Shown here: positions 1 through 5,823 of the stretch, piece by piece
Layout: every line of letters begins with the position of its first letter
How positions within the stretch are numbered: position 1 is the stretch's first letter
Assembly (NCBI GenBank): GCA_905200905.1
Contig: CAJKMA010000106.1
Coordinates: 1-5,823 of the forward strand
DNA from: an uncultured Bacillota bacterium
Lineage (GTDB): Bacteria > Bacillota > Clostridia > Lachnospirales > Lachnospiraceae
Direction: 5' to 3'
Length of the DNA: 5,823 bases
Translations under genes and position numbers: made by a program
The notes under the pieces: generated by a model
Told to the model about the DNA's origin: nothing
The model's database searches: none
The model's input: only the letters and a program-made list of their open reading frames with translations

Positions 1-525
1 GCAGGAATTTCCACGATTCTAGTAGCCGGAAGTTCCGGGGCGTTCTTCCACATTGCAGATACCATTATCCAGATGGACAATTATCATGCTCTGGATATCA
101 CGAAAAAGGTAAAAGCTATGTGCAAAGATTTCCCTCTGACAGCATCAGATGCATCCCCCTTTCACCTGCCACAGGCAAAGCGGATCATGACCGCCCCTCC
201 TGTGAAACGCGATGCTTACAAAGAACTGAAGTTAAAAACTCACAGCAAAGACTCTTTTTCTATTGGAAAAGAAACCGTGGATCTGCGTTATATCGAACAG
301 CTTGCTGACCAGGAACAGACTGCTGCTCTTGGGGAATTGCTGAAATACGCAAGAGAACATCTCATTGACAACAAAAAGACGGTTTCACAGATTGTAGAAG
401 CACTGGAAACAAAGCTGAAAAACCAGGGACTTGGCAGTGTATGTAGCTCCTCCTACACCCCCTGCGGCCTTGCACGGCCAAGGAAACAGGAAATTTACTC
501 CTGCTTTAACCGGTACCGCAGATAA
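1..525 (+). CDS. Predicted ABC-class ATPase (PF09818 type), C-terminal part, 5' end outside window
   Basis: The reading frame is open from base 1 and ends at TAA 523-525, so about 174 C-terminal residues are visible. The ATG at 73 is internal: the codons before it continue the protein with a beta-strand/switch segment, STILVAGSSGAFFHIADTII, followed by QMDNY. This and the C-terminal LARPRKQEIYSCFNRYR stretch resemble the ends of the bacterial 'predicted ATPase of the ABC class' family, whose members are from memory about 560 residues long. On that basis roughly the last third is present, and the Walker A and signature motifs lie upstream of the window. The family is soluble, has no membrane domain, and its cellular role is poorly defined; some members are thought to bind nucleic acid. 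Only 18 bases with no terminator separate it from the response regulator, so read-through is possible, although a functional link is not shown. The assignment rests on recognised sequence patterns, not a search. Confidence 0.8.
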   Translation, partial: AGISTILVAGSSGAFFHIADTIIQMDNYHALDITKKVKAMCKDFPLTASDASPFHLPQAKRIMTAPPVKRDAYKELKLKTHSKDSFSIGKETVDLRYIEQLADQEQTAALGELLKYAREHLIDNKKTVSQIVEALETKLKNQGLGSVCSSSYTPCGLARPRKQEIYSCFNRYRR

Positions 526-529
526 AACC

Positions 530-537
530 AGGAGGAG
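530..537 (+). promoter_or_regulatory. Ribosome binding site of the response regulator gene
   Basis: AGGAGGAG lies six bases before ATG 544. It is a near-perfect Shine-Dalgarno sequence and fixes the start. It sits in the short gap after the stop codon of the upstream ATPase gene. Confidence 0.85.
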
Positions 538-543
538 AAGGAC

Positions 544-1242
544 ATGAACTATAAAATTGCAGTCTGCGATGACTCTGCACCAGACCGGACATTTCTTTCC
601 AATCTGGTGAAAAACTGGGCACAGACCCACGAACACCAAGTACAGCTTCTGGAATTTGTTTCCGCTGAAAATTTTCTTTTTTTCTATGAGGAAGAGAAAG
701 ACTTTGATATCCTGCTTCTGGATATTGAGATGAATGGCATGGATGGTGTCACCATGGCGAAAAAAATCCGCAGGGAAAATCAGACGGTTCAGATTATCTT
801 TATTACCGGATATTCTGACTATATCTCAGAAGGTTATGAGGTGGCTGCACTCCACTATCTCATGAAACCAGTGAAAGAAGAGAAACTGATGGATGTACTT
901 TCCAGGGCAGCAGAAAAAATTTCCAGAAATGAAAAAGTTCTGTACCTGGAAATCTCAGGGGAAATGGTCATTCTTCCTGTTTATCAAATCCGTTATGCAG
1001 AAGTTTCCGGCAATTATGTGACCATACATGGCCTGGAAGACTATACCGTAAAAATGACTCTTGGAAATCTGGAAAAAGAACTGGATGAACGTTTTTACCG
1101 CATGGGCCGTTCCTTTCTGGTAAACCTTTCCAGTATCCGCCGTGTGACAAAAAAGCAGGTATTTTTAGATGACCACACCGTTCTTCCCCTGCCTCGTGGT
1201 GCCTATAATGGAATCAACCGGGCAATCATTCAGATGAGGTGA
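544..1242 (+). CDS. LytTR-family response regulator (AgrA/AlgR type)
   Basis: This 232-residue DNA-binding response regulator has the usual length for the AgrA/LytR class. Residues 1 to about 118 form a receiver domain: acidic pair D9/D10, phospho-acceptor D60 in LLLDIEMNGMDG, switch T88 in FITGYSD, and K108-P109 in YLMKPV. Residues from about 135 to 232 form a LytTR DNA-binding domain, with VSGNYVTIH, the FYRMGRSFLVNLSSIRRV segment and a C-terminal LPRGAYNGI. In this family, phosphorylation promotes dimerisation and binding to two direct repeats about two helical turns apart. Such a repeat lies at 1922-1955, just past the partner kinase gene and ahead of the exporter genes, which makes those genes the obvious target. 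The final codons AGG TGA double as the ribosome binding site of the kinase gene. All catalytic residues are present. No promoter of its own is clear, so it may be read from the upstream gene or from a promoter inside it. Confidence 0.93.
   Translation: MNYKIAVCDDSAPDRTFLSNLVKNWAQTHEHQVQLLEFVSAENFLFFYEEEKDFDILLLDIEMNGMDGVTMAKKIRRENQTVQIIFITGYSDYISEGYEVAALHYLMKPVKEEKLMDVLSRAAEKISRNEKVLYLEISGEMVILPVYQIRYAEVSGNYVTIHGLEDYTVKMTLGNLEKELDERFYRMGRSFLVNLSSIRRVTKKQVFLDDHTVLPLPRGAYNGINRAIIQMR
1236..1242 (+). promoter_or_regulatory. Ribosome binding site deciding the kinase start
   Basis: GAGGTGA overlaps the stop codon of the regulator gene and stands five bases before ATG 1248. An in-frame GTG at 1239 lies inside this site and has no good Shine-Dalgarno sequence upstream, so ATG 1248 is preferred. 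The exporter gene at 2015 has an identical GAGGTGA site. Confidence 0.75.
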
Positions 1243-1247
1243 CTGAT

Positions 1248-1922
1248 ATGAAACTCTTTCCAAGACTTTTTTCCAGGAAGATTGAAAAACAGATTTCTTC
1301 CTATCAGCAGGAACTTATTGAGACTCATTACCGTGAAGTCGAAAACATGTACCGTCAAATCCGTGGCTGGCGGCATGACTATAGAAATCATATCCAGACC
1401 ATGAAAGCCTACGCTGCATCTGGGGACTTGGAAGCCATCTGTCATTATTTAGATTTGCTGGATGAAGACCTGACCACCGTGGATACTGTAATCAAAACCG
1501 GAAATCCTATGACCGATGCCATTTTAAATTCCAAAATTTCCCTTGCCAGGGCAAAGGGCATTACGGTTCAGGCAGATGCACATATTCCTGTGAGACTAAC
1601 TTCCTCTGAGATTGATCTGTGCTGTATTCTGGGCAACTTATTTGACAATGCCATTGAAGCCAGCCTGGCACTCCCCGAAGAACAACGGCTGATCCGGGTC
1701 TATATGGATATGAAAAATACACAGCTTTATATCTCCTTTACGAATTTTACAGCAGGCCGGAAGCTCACAAAAATGGGCAAACGGTTCCAAACCACAAAGG
1801 GCGAAGGACATGGATTTGGACTGGTCCGCATTGATGCAATCGTAGAAAAACTGGATGGATATATCAGCAGAGGCAGCGAAGACGGGGCATTTACCACAGA
1901 AATCCTTCTGCCTCAGCTTTAA
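1248..1922 (+). CDS. Soluble GHKL-type sensor histidine kinase (AgrC/HPK10-like core), no membrane domain
   Basis: The 224-residue protein holds the catalytic core of an AgrC-like kinase and little else. After a charged, probably coiled helix (about residues 1-36) comes the phosphotransfer motif RGWRHDYRNHIQTMKAY with phospho-acceptor H43. The ATP-binding domain follows, with N-box LGNLFDNAIEA (128-138; key N130 and N134) and G-box GEGHGFGL (185-192). AgrC-class kinases are normally about 430 residues with five to seven N-terminal membrane helices; none is seen here, so the protein should be cytoplasmic. It follows the regulator gene with a five-base gap after the regulator stop codon, so the two are presumably a translationally coupled cognate pair. 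The start is set by GAGGTGA before ATG 1248; a GTG at 1239 would add three residues. The input signal is unknown. It could be an intracellular ligand or contact with a membrane partner, and regulation by the neighbouring exporter is only a guess. Its stop codon TAA shares bases with the first operator repeat. Confidence 0.88.
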   Translation: MKLFPRLFSRKIEKQISSYQQELIETHYREVENMYRQIRGWRHDYRNHIQTMKAYAASGDLEAICHYLDLLDEDLTTVDTVIKTGNPMTDAILNSKISLARAKGITVQADAHIPVRLTSSEIDLCCILGNLFDNAIEASLALPEEQRLIRVYMDMKNTQLYISFTNFTAGRKLTKMGKRFQTTKGEGHGFGLVRIDAIVEKLDGYISRGSEDGAFTTEILLPQL

Positions 1923-1955
1923 CCGTTCATCCCCTCAAAATTACCATTCATCCCC
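1922..1955 (+). promoter_or_regulatory. LytTR response regulator operator: two direct repeats
   Basis: ACCGTTCATCCCC at 1922-1934 and ACCATTCATCCCC at 1943-1955 differ at one of 13 bases. Their starts are 21 bp apart, which is a nine-base core plus a 12-base spacer, or two turns of the helix. This is the known geometry of LytTR-domain operators, and the core resembles the ACCRTTCAG-like boxes of streptococcal bacteriocin and competence regulators (BlpR and ComE class). The first copy begins on the last base of the kinase stop codon, and the end of the second copy forms part of a terminator stem. The second core ends 33 bases before a candidate -10 box. The likely binder is the regulator encoded at 544-1242, and the likely target is the exporter pair starting at 2015. 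Confidence 0.82.
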
Positions 1956-1980
1956 GGAAATATCCCGGGGATACTTTTTT
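1950..1980 (+). terminator. Rho-independent terminator after the two-component genes
   Basis: ATCCCCGG (1950-1957) pairs perfectly with CCGGGGAT (1965-1972) around a seven-base loop. The stem is followed by AC and then six T residues (1975-1980). This is a classic intrinsic terminator. It would separate the regulator/kinase transcript from the exporter genes. Its 5' arm overlaps the second LytTR repeat. Confidence 0.85.
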
Positions 1981-1990
1981 GTGATATTGT
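1980..1990 (+). promoter_or_regulatory. Candidate extended -10 promoter for the exporter operon
   Basis: TGTG at 1980-1983, one base, then TATTGT at 1985-1990 resembles a Gram-positive TRTGn extended -10 element, with four of six matches to TATAAT. No -35 hexamer is seen at the expected distance (about 1962-1967, inside the terminator loop and stem). That fits an activator-dependent promoter driven by the LytTR repeats 33 bases upstream. Transcription would start near 1997, giving a leader of under 20 bases. The TATTGT hexamer is weak, so the exact position is uncertain. Confidence 0.5.
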
Positions 1991-1999
1991 CATACCTGC

Positions 2000-2006
2000 G
2001 AGGTGA
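2000..2006 (+). promoter_or_regulatory. Ribosome binding site deciding the first exporter start
   Basis: GAGGTGA stands eight bases before ATG 2015. The in-frame GTG at 2003 lies inside this site and has no Shine-Dalgarno sequence of its own, so it is unlikely to be the start. Confidence 0.75.
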
Positions 2007-2014
2007 ACGAAATT

Positions 2015-3832
2015 ATGAAAACACAAAAATCAAAAAAACAAACATCTTATTCTATTCTGTCCAATGTCATGTGGATGGTAAAGCTTGCATGGCAGACATC
2101 CAAAGCAGCACCTATCTTATGCCTGGTATCTGCTATTCTGGAAATCTTGCTGCAAGTAACAAATCTTTACATTGCACCGGGAATCCTGCATCAAGTAGAA
2201 ATCCATGCTTCCCTGTCCTGCCTGCTCCTCACGATCGGAGCCTTCACAGCAGCACTCTTTCTCCTTATGGGACTAAAAGAATATGTCCGTGACAACACTA
2301 CGTGCCCTTTTATTTCCGTGCGGACAGCCATCATCGAAAAAATCGGTGAAAAGTGCAATACAACCGCCTATTCCAATACACTGGATACCAGCTTTATCAA
2401 ACTTCGGGATAAAGCTTTTTTCTGTACTTCCACCAATAGCCAGTCCACAGAACGAATCTGGCACACCCTTACCTTTTTGCTGCAAAACACCGGAGGCTTT
2501 CTGGTCTTTTTAACCATACTGTCACCTTTAAACCCCTGGATTCTGGCTCTTATGGTATTCACCTGTGTCCTGGGATTTCTGATTTTCCGATATACCAGCA
2601 ACTGGAAATACCGGCACAGAGAAGAGGAAGCACAATGTCATGCAAAACTGGCCTATATACAGAATAAATCCCAGTCCATTACCATGGCCAAGGATATCCG
2701 CATCTTCGGTTTGCAAAACTGGCTGGATGATATCAGCTCCTCCATCCAAAAAACGTATATGGATTTCCTCCTGCGCTGCGAAAAAATGCTGCTTCTGGGA
2801 GATCTTGCTGATGTGTTTTTTACCATTGCCAGAAATGGAATCGCCTATGTTTATCTGCTGCATCTTGCTCTTTCGGAAGATCTCAGCGTTTCCGCCTTTC
2901 TTCTGTATTTCACAGCAATTTCTACCTTTACCACCTGGGTAAATGGAATTTTGCAGCAGTGCAGCGACCTGCACAAAGAAAGTCTGGATATTTCTTCCCT
3001 GCGTACATTCCTGGACTATCCAGAGCCTTTCCGGTTCCAAAATGGTAAACCAATTCCTCCAAAAGCACCTTATGAACTGAGGCTGGAACAAGTATCTTAC
3101 CGCTACCCGGGTGCAGCCAGGGACACGATTCACCAGATGAACCTTACTCTTCACCCGGGTGAAAAACTGGCAATCGTCGGTTTAAACGGAGCCGGAAAAA
3201 CCACTCTGGTCAAACTGCTCTGCGGTCTTCTGGACCCTACTAAGGGCCGGGTGCTGTTAAATGGCCAGGACATACGTGACTTTAACCGGCAGGATTATTA
3301 TGCTCTGTTCAGTGCTGTATTCCAGAACTATTCTCTTCTGGATGTGACACTGGCAGAAAATATTGCCCAGGATTATAAAGACATAAACGAAAAAAGAATT
3401 TGGAACTGCCTGGAAAAAGCAGGGCTTACCCAAATGGTACAACAACTGCAAAAGGGGCTTGCTACCCATACGGGCCGGGAGGTTTATTTAGACGGTGTGC
3501 TTTTCTCTGGTGGCCAGACACAGCGGCTCATGCTTGCAAGAGCCTTATATAAAAACAGCCCTATCCTGCTGCTAGACGAGCCAACAGCCGCTTTAGACCC
3601 CCTGGCCGAAAATGACATTTATCTAAAATACCATGAGATGACAGAGGGAAAAAACTCTCTCTTTATCTCTCACCGCCTGGCTTCTACCAGATTTTGCGAC
3701 CGGATTCTCTATCTGGAACACGGTGCTATCTTAGAAGAAGGCACTCATGAGGAACTGTTGCAGGCAGGTGGTGCCTATGCACAGCTTTTTGACACCCAGA
3801 GCCGTTACTATCAAGAAGGGAGGGATTTCTGA
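2015..3832 (+). CDS. ABC exporter half-transporter, permease fused to ATPase (first subunit)
   Basis: This 605-residue protein has the length and order of a half-size ABC exporter. The membrane domain spans residues 1 to about 330, with likely membrane segments near 32-55, 67-87, 152-170, 172-191, 260-284 and 292-312. A cytoplasmic stretch with MAKDIRIFG (224-232) is typical of the coupling-helix region. The ATPase domain runs from about 352 to 605: A-loop Y364, Walker A GLNGAGKT (389-396), Q-loop Q437, signature FSGGQ (497-501), Walker B D521 with catalytic E522, D-loop ending at D528, and switch H553. It should use ATP hydrolysis to move a substrate across the cytoplasmic membrane, most likely outward. 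There is no peptidase C39 domain, so it is not a processing bacteriocin exporter. The signature has F in place of the usual L, a mild change. Its stop overlaps the next start by one base, implying coupled translation and a heterodimer. The substrate is unknown; a peptide, lipid or toxic compound are all possible. Confidence 0.9.
   Translation: MKTQKSKKQTSYSILSNVMWMVKLAWQTSKAAPILCLVSAILEILLQVTNLYIAPGILHQVEIHASLSCLLLTIGAFTAALFLLMGLKEYVRDNTTCPFISVRTAIIEKIGEKCNTTAYSNTLDTSFIKLRDKAFFCTSTNSQSTERIWHTLTFLLQNTGGFLVFLTILSPLNPWILALMVFTCVLGFLIFRYTSNWKYRHREEEAQCHAKLAYIQNKSQSITMAKDIRIFGLQNWLDDISSSIQKTYMDFLLRCEKMLLLGDLADVFFTIARNGIAYVYLLHLALSEDLSVSAFLLYFTAISTFTTWVNGILQQCSDLHKESLDISSLRTFLDYPEPFRFQNGKPIPPKAPYELRLEQVSYRYPGAARDTIHQMNLTLHPGEKLAIVGLNGAGKTTLVKLLCGLLDPTKGRVLLNGQDIRDFNRQDYYALFSAVFQNYSLLDVTLAENIAQDYKDINEKRIWNCLEKAGLTQMVQQLQKGLATHTGREVYLDGVLFSGGQTQRLMLARALYKNSPILLLDEPTAALDPLAENDIYLKYHEMTEGKNSLFISHRLASTRFCDRILYLEHGAILEEGTHEELLQAGGAYAQLFDTQSRYYQEGRDF
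3816..3824 (+). promoter_or_regulatory. Ribosome binding site of the second exporter gene
   Basis: AAGGGAGGG inside the end of the first exporter gene stands seven bases before ATG 3832, whose first base is the last base of the upstream TGA. This supports coupled translation of the two subunits. Confidence 0.75.
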
Positions 3833-5706
3833 TGAAAGAAACATTCAAAACAATAAAAGAGGCATTGCAACTCCAAAACCGTGCCGCAAAACTTCTTCAC
3901 AAAGTGAGTCCAAATTTTTTTCCTGTTGCCACCTTATATGCCCTGGTCTCATCCCTGATTCCTTATGTAACTGTGTACTTTTCTGCGCAATTACTACAGG
4001 AGCTTTCCAATAACCGCAGACCGGAAATATTAATCAGATGGGCAATGGCAGCCACACTGTGCAGCGGTATCTTCCTGCTTCTCAGGGCTTTTCTATACCA
4101 GCGTTATAATACCCTTCAGGATGCACTCTACGGCAGCAAAGAGATACTGTTTTCTCATAAATTTTTCTCTATGGATTATAAAGATCTTGATTCTCAGAAA
4201 ATTCGGGATCTCCATGCACAAATCCAGCAAAATGAAAACTGGTCTTCTTGGGGACTAATGCGGGCATCGGAAAATTATCAGATTGGCCTTTGCAACCTTT
4301 TAGGTATTTTAAGCGGTATCCTCCTGACCATCTCCCTTTTTACTGCCCCGGTACCCAAAAACAGTGGATGTCTTACCATTCTGAACCACCCTGTTTTTGT
4401 CCTGATTCTGGCTTCCTGCATTCTTATGGTCAGCCTTCTGGCCGGAATGCTCTCTGCCAAGGCGGTCTCTATCTGGGGACAGCAGGCGGAAACTATGACC
4501 TTGAGTAACCGTATTTTTGGTTATTTCGGGAAATTCGGACAGCGACAGGGAAAAAGTGAAGATGTGCGCCTTTATCATCAGCAAGATTTGATCAGCCACT
4601 ATTTTCAGAAAATTATACCTCTTGGTTTTGGTCCCTCCAGCTCTATGGCAATATCTGCCCGCTCTTCTGTTGGTCTCTATGATGCTTTTGCTACCGGGCT
4701 TACTGCACTCCTGACAGGATGTATCTATGTGTTTACCTGCCTGAAAGCCTGGGGCGGCGCTTTTGATGTAGGAAGCATCATGCAATATGTGGGTGCTGTT
4801 ACTGCTTTATCTTCTAATGTATTTGCTTTGGTAGAGTTTGCAGGACTTGTAAAAGCCAATGCTCCTTATCTGGAACAGACCTTTACCTTTTTGGATTTAC
4901 CTAATACCATGTATCAGGGCAGCCTTACCACGGAAAAACGTTCTGACCGTAAGTATGAAATCGAATTTAGGGATGTATCTTTTCGTTATCCCGGTACAAA
5001 TAACTGGGCACTGCGCCATGTGTCCATGAAGTTTCACATCGGCACCCGCCTGGCTATCGTAGGGGAAAACGGAAGCGGCAAGACCACATTTATTAAACTG
5101 CTCTGCCGCCTCTATGATCCCCAGGAAGGGGAAATTCTCTTAAATGGCATTAATATCCGCAAATACAAGTACAAAGACTATATGGAAATCTTTTCTATCG
5201 TCTTTCAGGACTTCCAGCTTCTTAGCCAGTCCCTTGGTTCCAATGTAGCAGGAAGTATTATTTATGACAGGAAACGTGTAGAAAAAGCCCTGTCTGACGC
5301 TGGTCTGGGAGAACGTCTCTCCTCCATGCCACAAGGAACCGATACTCCTCTCTACAAAGATTTTACAGAAGACGGTGTGGAAATTTCTGGAGGCGAAGCC
5401 CAGAAAATCGCCATTGCCAGAGCACTTTATAAGGATGCCCCCTTCATAATCTTAGACGAACCGACTGCTGCTTTAGACCCGGTTGCAGAAGCAGAAATCT
5501 ATGCAAAATTCAATGAAATTTCCGGAGACAGAACTTCCATCTACATCAGCCACAGACTGTCTTCCTGCAAGTTCTGTGATGAAATTGCTGTTTTTCATCA
5601 AGGACAAATTGTAGAAAAAGGAACTCACGAAGAGCTGCTGGCTCAAATGAATGGAAAATATGCCCAGCTGTGGCAGGCACAGGCACAGTATTATACAGAA
5701 GAATGA
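3832..5706 (+). CDS. ABC exporter half-transporter, permease fused to ATPase (second subunit)
   Basis: This 624-residue protein is a paralogue of the preceding one. The membrane domain covers about residues 1-345, with probable membrane segments near 30-56, 67-88, 152-171, 187-208, 283-304 and 316-340. The ATPase domain covers about 376-624: A-loop region FRYPG (384-388), Walker A GENGSGKT (411-418), Q-loop Q459, signature ISGGE (518-522), Walker B D542 with catalytic E543, and switch H574. The two ATPase domains share long similar stretches, including KLLC, LLNG, LDEPTAALDP and a tail of the form YAQLxxxQxxYY, consistent with an old gene duplication. With the first subunit it should form a membrane heterodimer with two composite ATP sites, both keeping the catalytic glutamate. 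The gene is last in the operon and is followed by a strong terminator. The loop at 172-187 between membrane segments may face outward. Substrate unknown. Confidence 0.9.
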   Translation: MKETFKTIKEALQLQNRAAKLLHKVSPNFFPVATLYALVSSLIPYVTVYFSAQLLQELSNNRRPEILIRWAMAATLCSGIFLLLRAFLYQRYNTLQDALYGSKEILFSHKFFSMDYKDLDSQKIRDLHAQIQQNENWSSWGLMRASENYQIGLCNLLGILSGILLTISLFTAPVPKNSGCLTILNHPVFVLILASCILMVSLLAGMLSAKAVSIWGQQAETMTLSNRIFGYFGKFGQRQGKSEDVRLYHQQDLISHYFQKIIPLGFGPSSSMAISARSSVGLYDAFATGLTALLTGCIYVFTCLKAWGGAFDVGSIMQYVGAVTALSSNVFALVEFAGLVKANAPYLEQTFTFLDLPNTMYQGSLTTEKRSDRKYEIEFRDVSFRYPGTNNWALRHVSMKFHIGTRLAIVGENGSGKTTFIKLLCRLYDPQEGEILLNGINIRKYKYKDYMEIFSIVFQDFQLLSQSLGSNVAGSIIYDRKRVEKALSDAGLGERLSSMPQGTDTPLYKDFTEDGVEISGGEAQKIAIARALYKDAPFIILDEPTAALDPVAEAEIYAKFNEISGDRTSIYISHRLSSCKFCDEIAVFHQGQIVEKGTHEELLAQMNGKYAQLWQAQAQYYTEE

Positions 5707-5720
5707 TTTCTTCTTAATCC

Positions 5721-5764
5721 AAAAAGAAGCCTTGGGAACCTTAGGTTCTCACAGCTTCTTTTTT
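5721..5764. terminator. Strong, probably bidirectional intrinsic terminator
   Basis: AAAAAGAAGC (5721-5730) pairs with GCTTCTTTTT (5754-5763). An inner stem of TGGGAACC (5733-5740) with GGTTCTCA (5744-5751), including one G-T wobble, closes a three-base loop; a 2x2 internal loop separates the two stems. T residues at 5759-5764 serve the plus strand, and the A-run at 5721-5725 gives a T-tract for the minus strand. It ends the exporter operon and also suits a converging gene. Confidence 0.9.
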
Positions 5765-5823
5765 ATCTCCTTATACACTTCCCGGAATCTTTTCGCACTT
5801 TGAAAATCCGCTCTCTGACCGTA
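5749..5823 (-). CDS. Possible 3' end of a converging gene, unknown product
   Basis: Reading the minus strand from the window edge, a frame stays open for 24 codons and stops at TGA (complement of 5749-5751). The peptide ends in a charged helix-like tail, KRFREVYKEIKKKL, which looks like a natural protein C-terminus. The stop lies in the stem of the bidirectional terminator, as is common for converging genes. The two other minus frames stop a little sooner, so the frame choice has limited support. The product cannot be recognised from this short tail, and the stretch could be non-coding. Confidence 0.42.
   Translation of the reverse strand, partial: YGQRADFQSAKRFREVYKEIKKKL

Noticed and set aside
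365..370. A perfect TTGACA -35 hexamer inside the upstream ATPase gene, a possible promoter for the two-component genes.
   Set aside because: At 17 bp spacing the -10 position reads CAGATT, with only three of six matches, and no better hexamer is nearby. A single good hexamer within a coding region is weak evidence.
385..639. An 84-codon minus-strand open frame across the ATPase/regulator junction.
   Set aside because: It lies opposite two well-supported coding ends and the regulator ribosome binding site, with no family resemblance.
1177..1185. ACCGTTCTT near the end of the regulator gene, resembling one LytTR half-site.
   Set aside because: There is no second copy 21 bp away on either side and it encodes conserved LytTR-domain residues, so it is probably chance.
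1950..1980. The hairpin as a riboswitch or leader attenuator of the exporter operon.
   Set aside because: The best promoter candidate starts RNA downstream of the hairpin, and there is no conserved aptamer-like sequence or competing antiterminator stem in the short gap.
2528..3154. A 208-codon open frame on the minus strand opposite the first exporter gene.
   Set aside because: The plus strand encodes a clear ABC exporter here. The antisense product shows no recognisable domain and has the mixed composition expected of a shadow frame.
5698..5713. A perfect GAAGAA/TTCTTC hairpin around the stop codon of the second exporter gene.
   Set aside because: The stem is short and AT-rich with no T-tract of its own, and the real terminator follows at once. 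The inverted repeat is likely incidental.

Overview
The window looks like a chromosomal segment of a Lachnospiraceae-type Firmicute (a Blautia/Dorea/Ruminococcus-like gut Clostridia). This is inferred from the moderate GC content, strong AGGAGG/GAGGTGA ribosome binding sites, a LytTR regulator paired with a GHKL kinase, and the style of the two ABC half-transporters. The species cannot be fixed from the sequence alone. Base composition looks even throughout, and I see no insertion sequence, CRISPR array, tRNA or rRNA.

Layout, left to right. (1) 1-525: the 3' end of a gene for a predicted ABC-class ATPase of the PF09818 type, cut by the window edge. (2) 544-1922: a two-component system, made of a LytTR-family response regulator and a short soluble GHKL histidine kinase without membrane segments, in a tightly coupled pair. 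(3) 1922-2014: a dense regulatory gap. It holds a direct repeat matching a LytTR operator (two ACCRTTCATCCCC copies, 21 bp apart), an intrinsic terminator whose 5' arm is part of the second repeat copy, and an extended -10 element just after the terminator T-tract. (4) 2015-5706: two adjacent half-size ABC exporters (membrane domain plus ATPase domain), overlapping by one base and probably forming a heterodimer. (5) 5707-5823: a strong, apparently bidirectional terminator, then the likely 3' end of a gene on the minus strand.

Working model. The kinase phosphorylates the regulator, which binds the repeat downstream of its own operon and switches on the exporter pair from a promoter with no recognisable -35 box. 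The terminator stops transcription of the two-component genes just before that promoter, so exporter expression would depend mainly on the regulator. The exporter substrate and the signal are not visible: there is no peptidase C39 domain, precursor peptide gene or autoinducer gene in the window. The genes belong to known families. The least ordinary parts are the overlapping operator/terminator and the kinase without a sensor domain.
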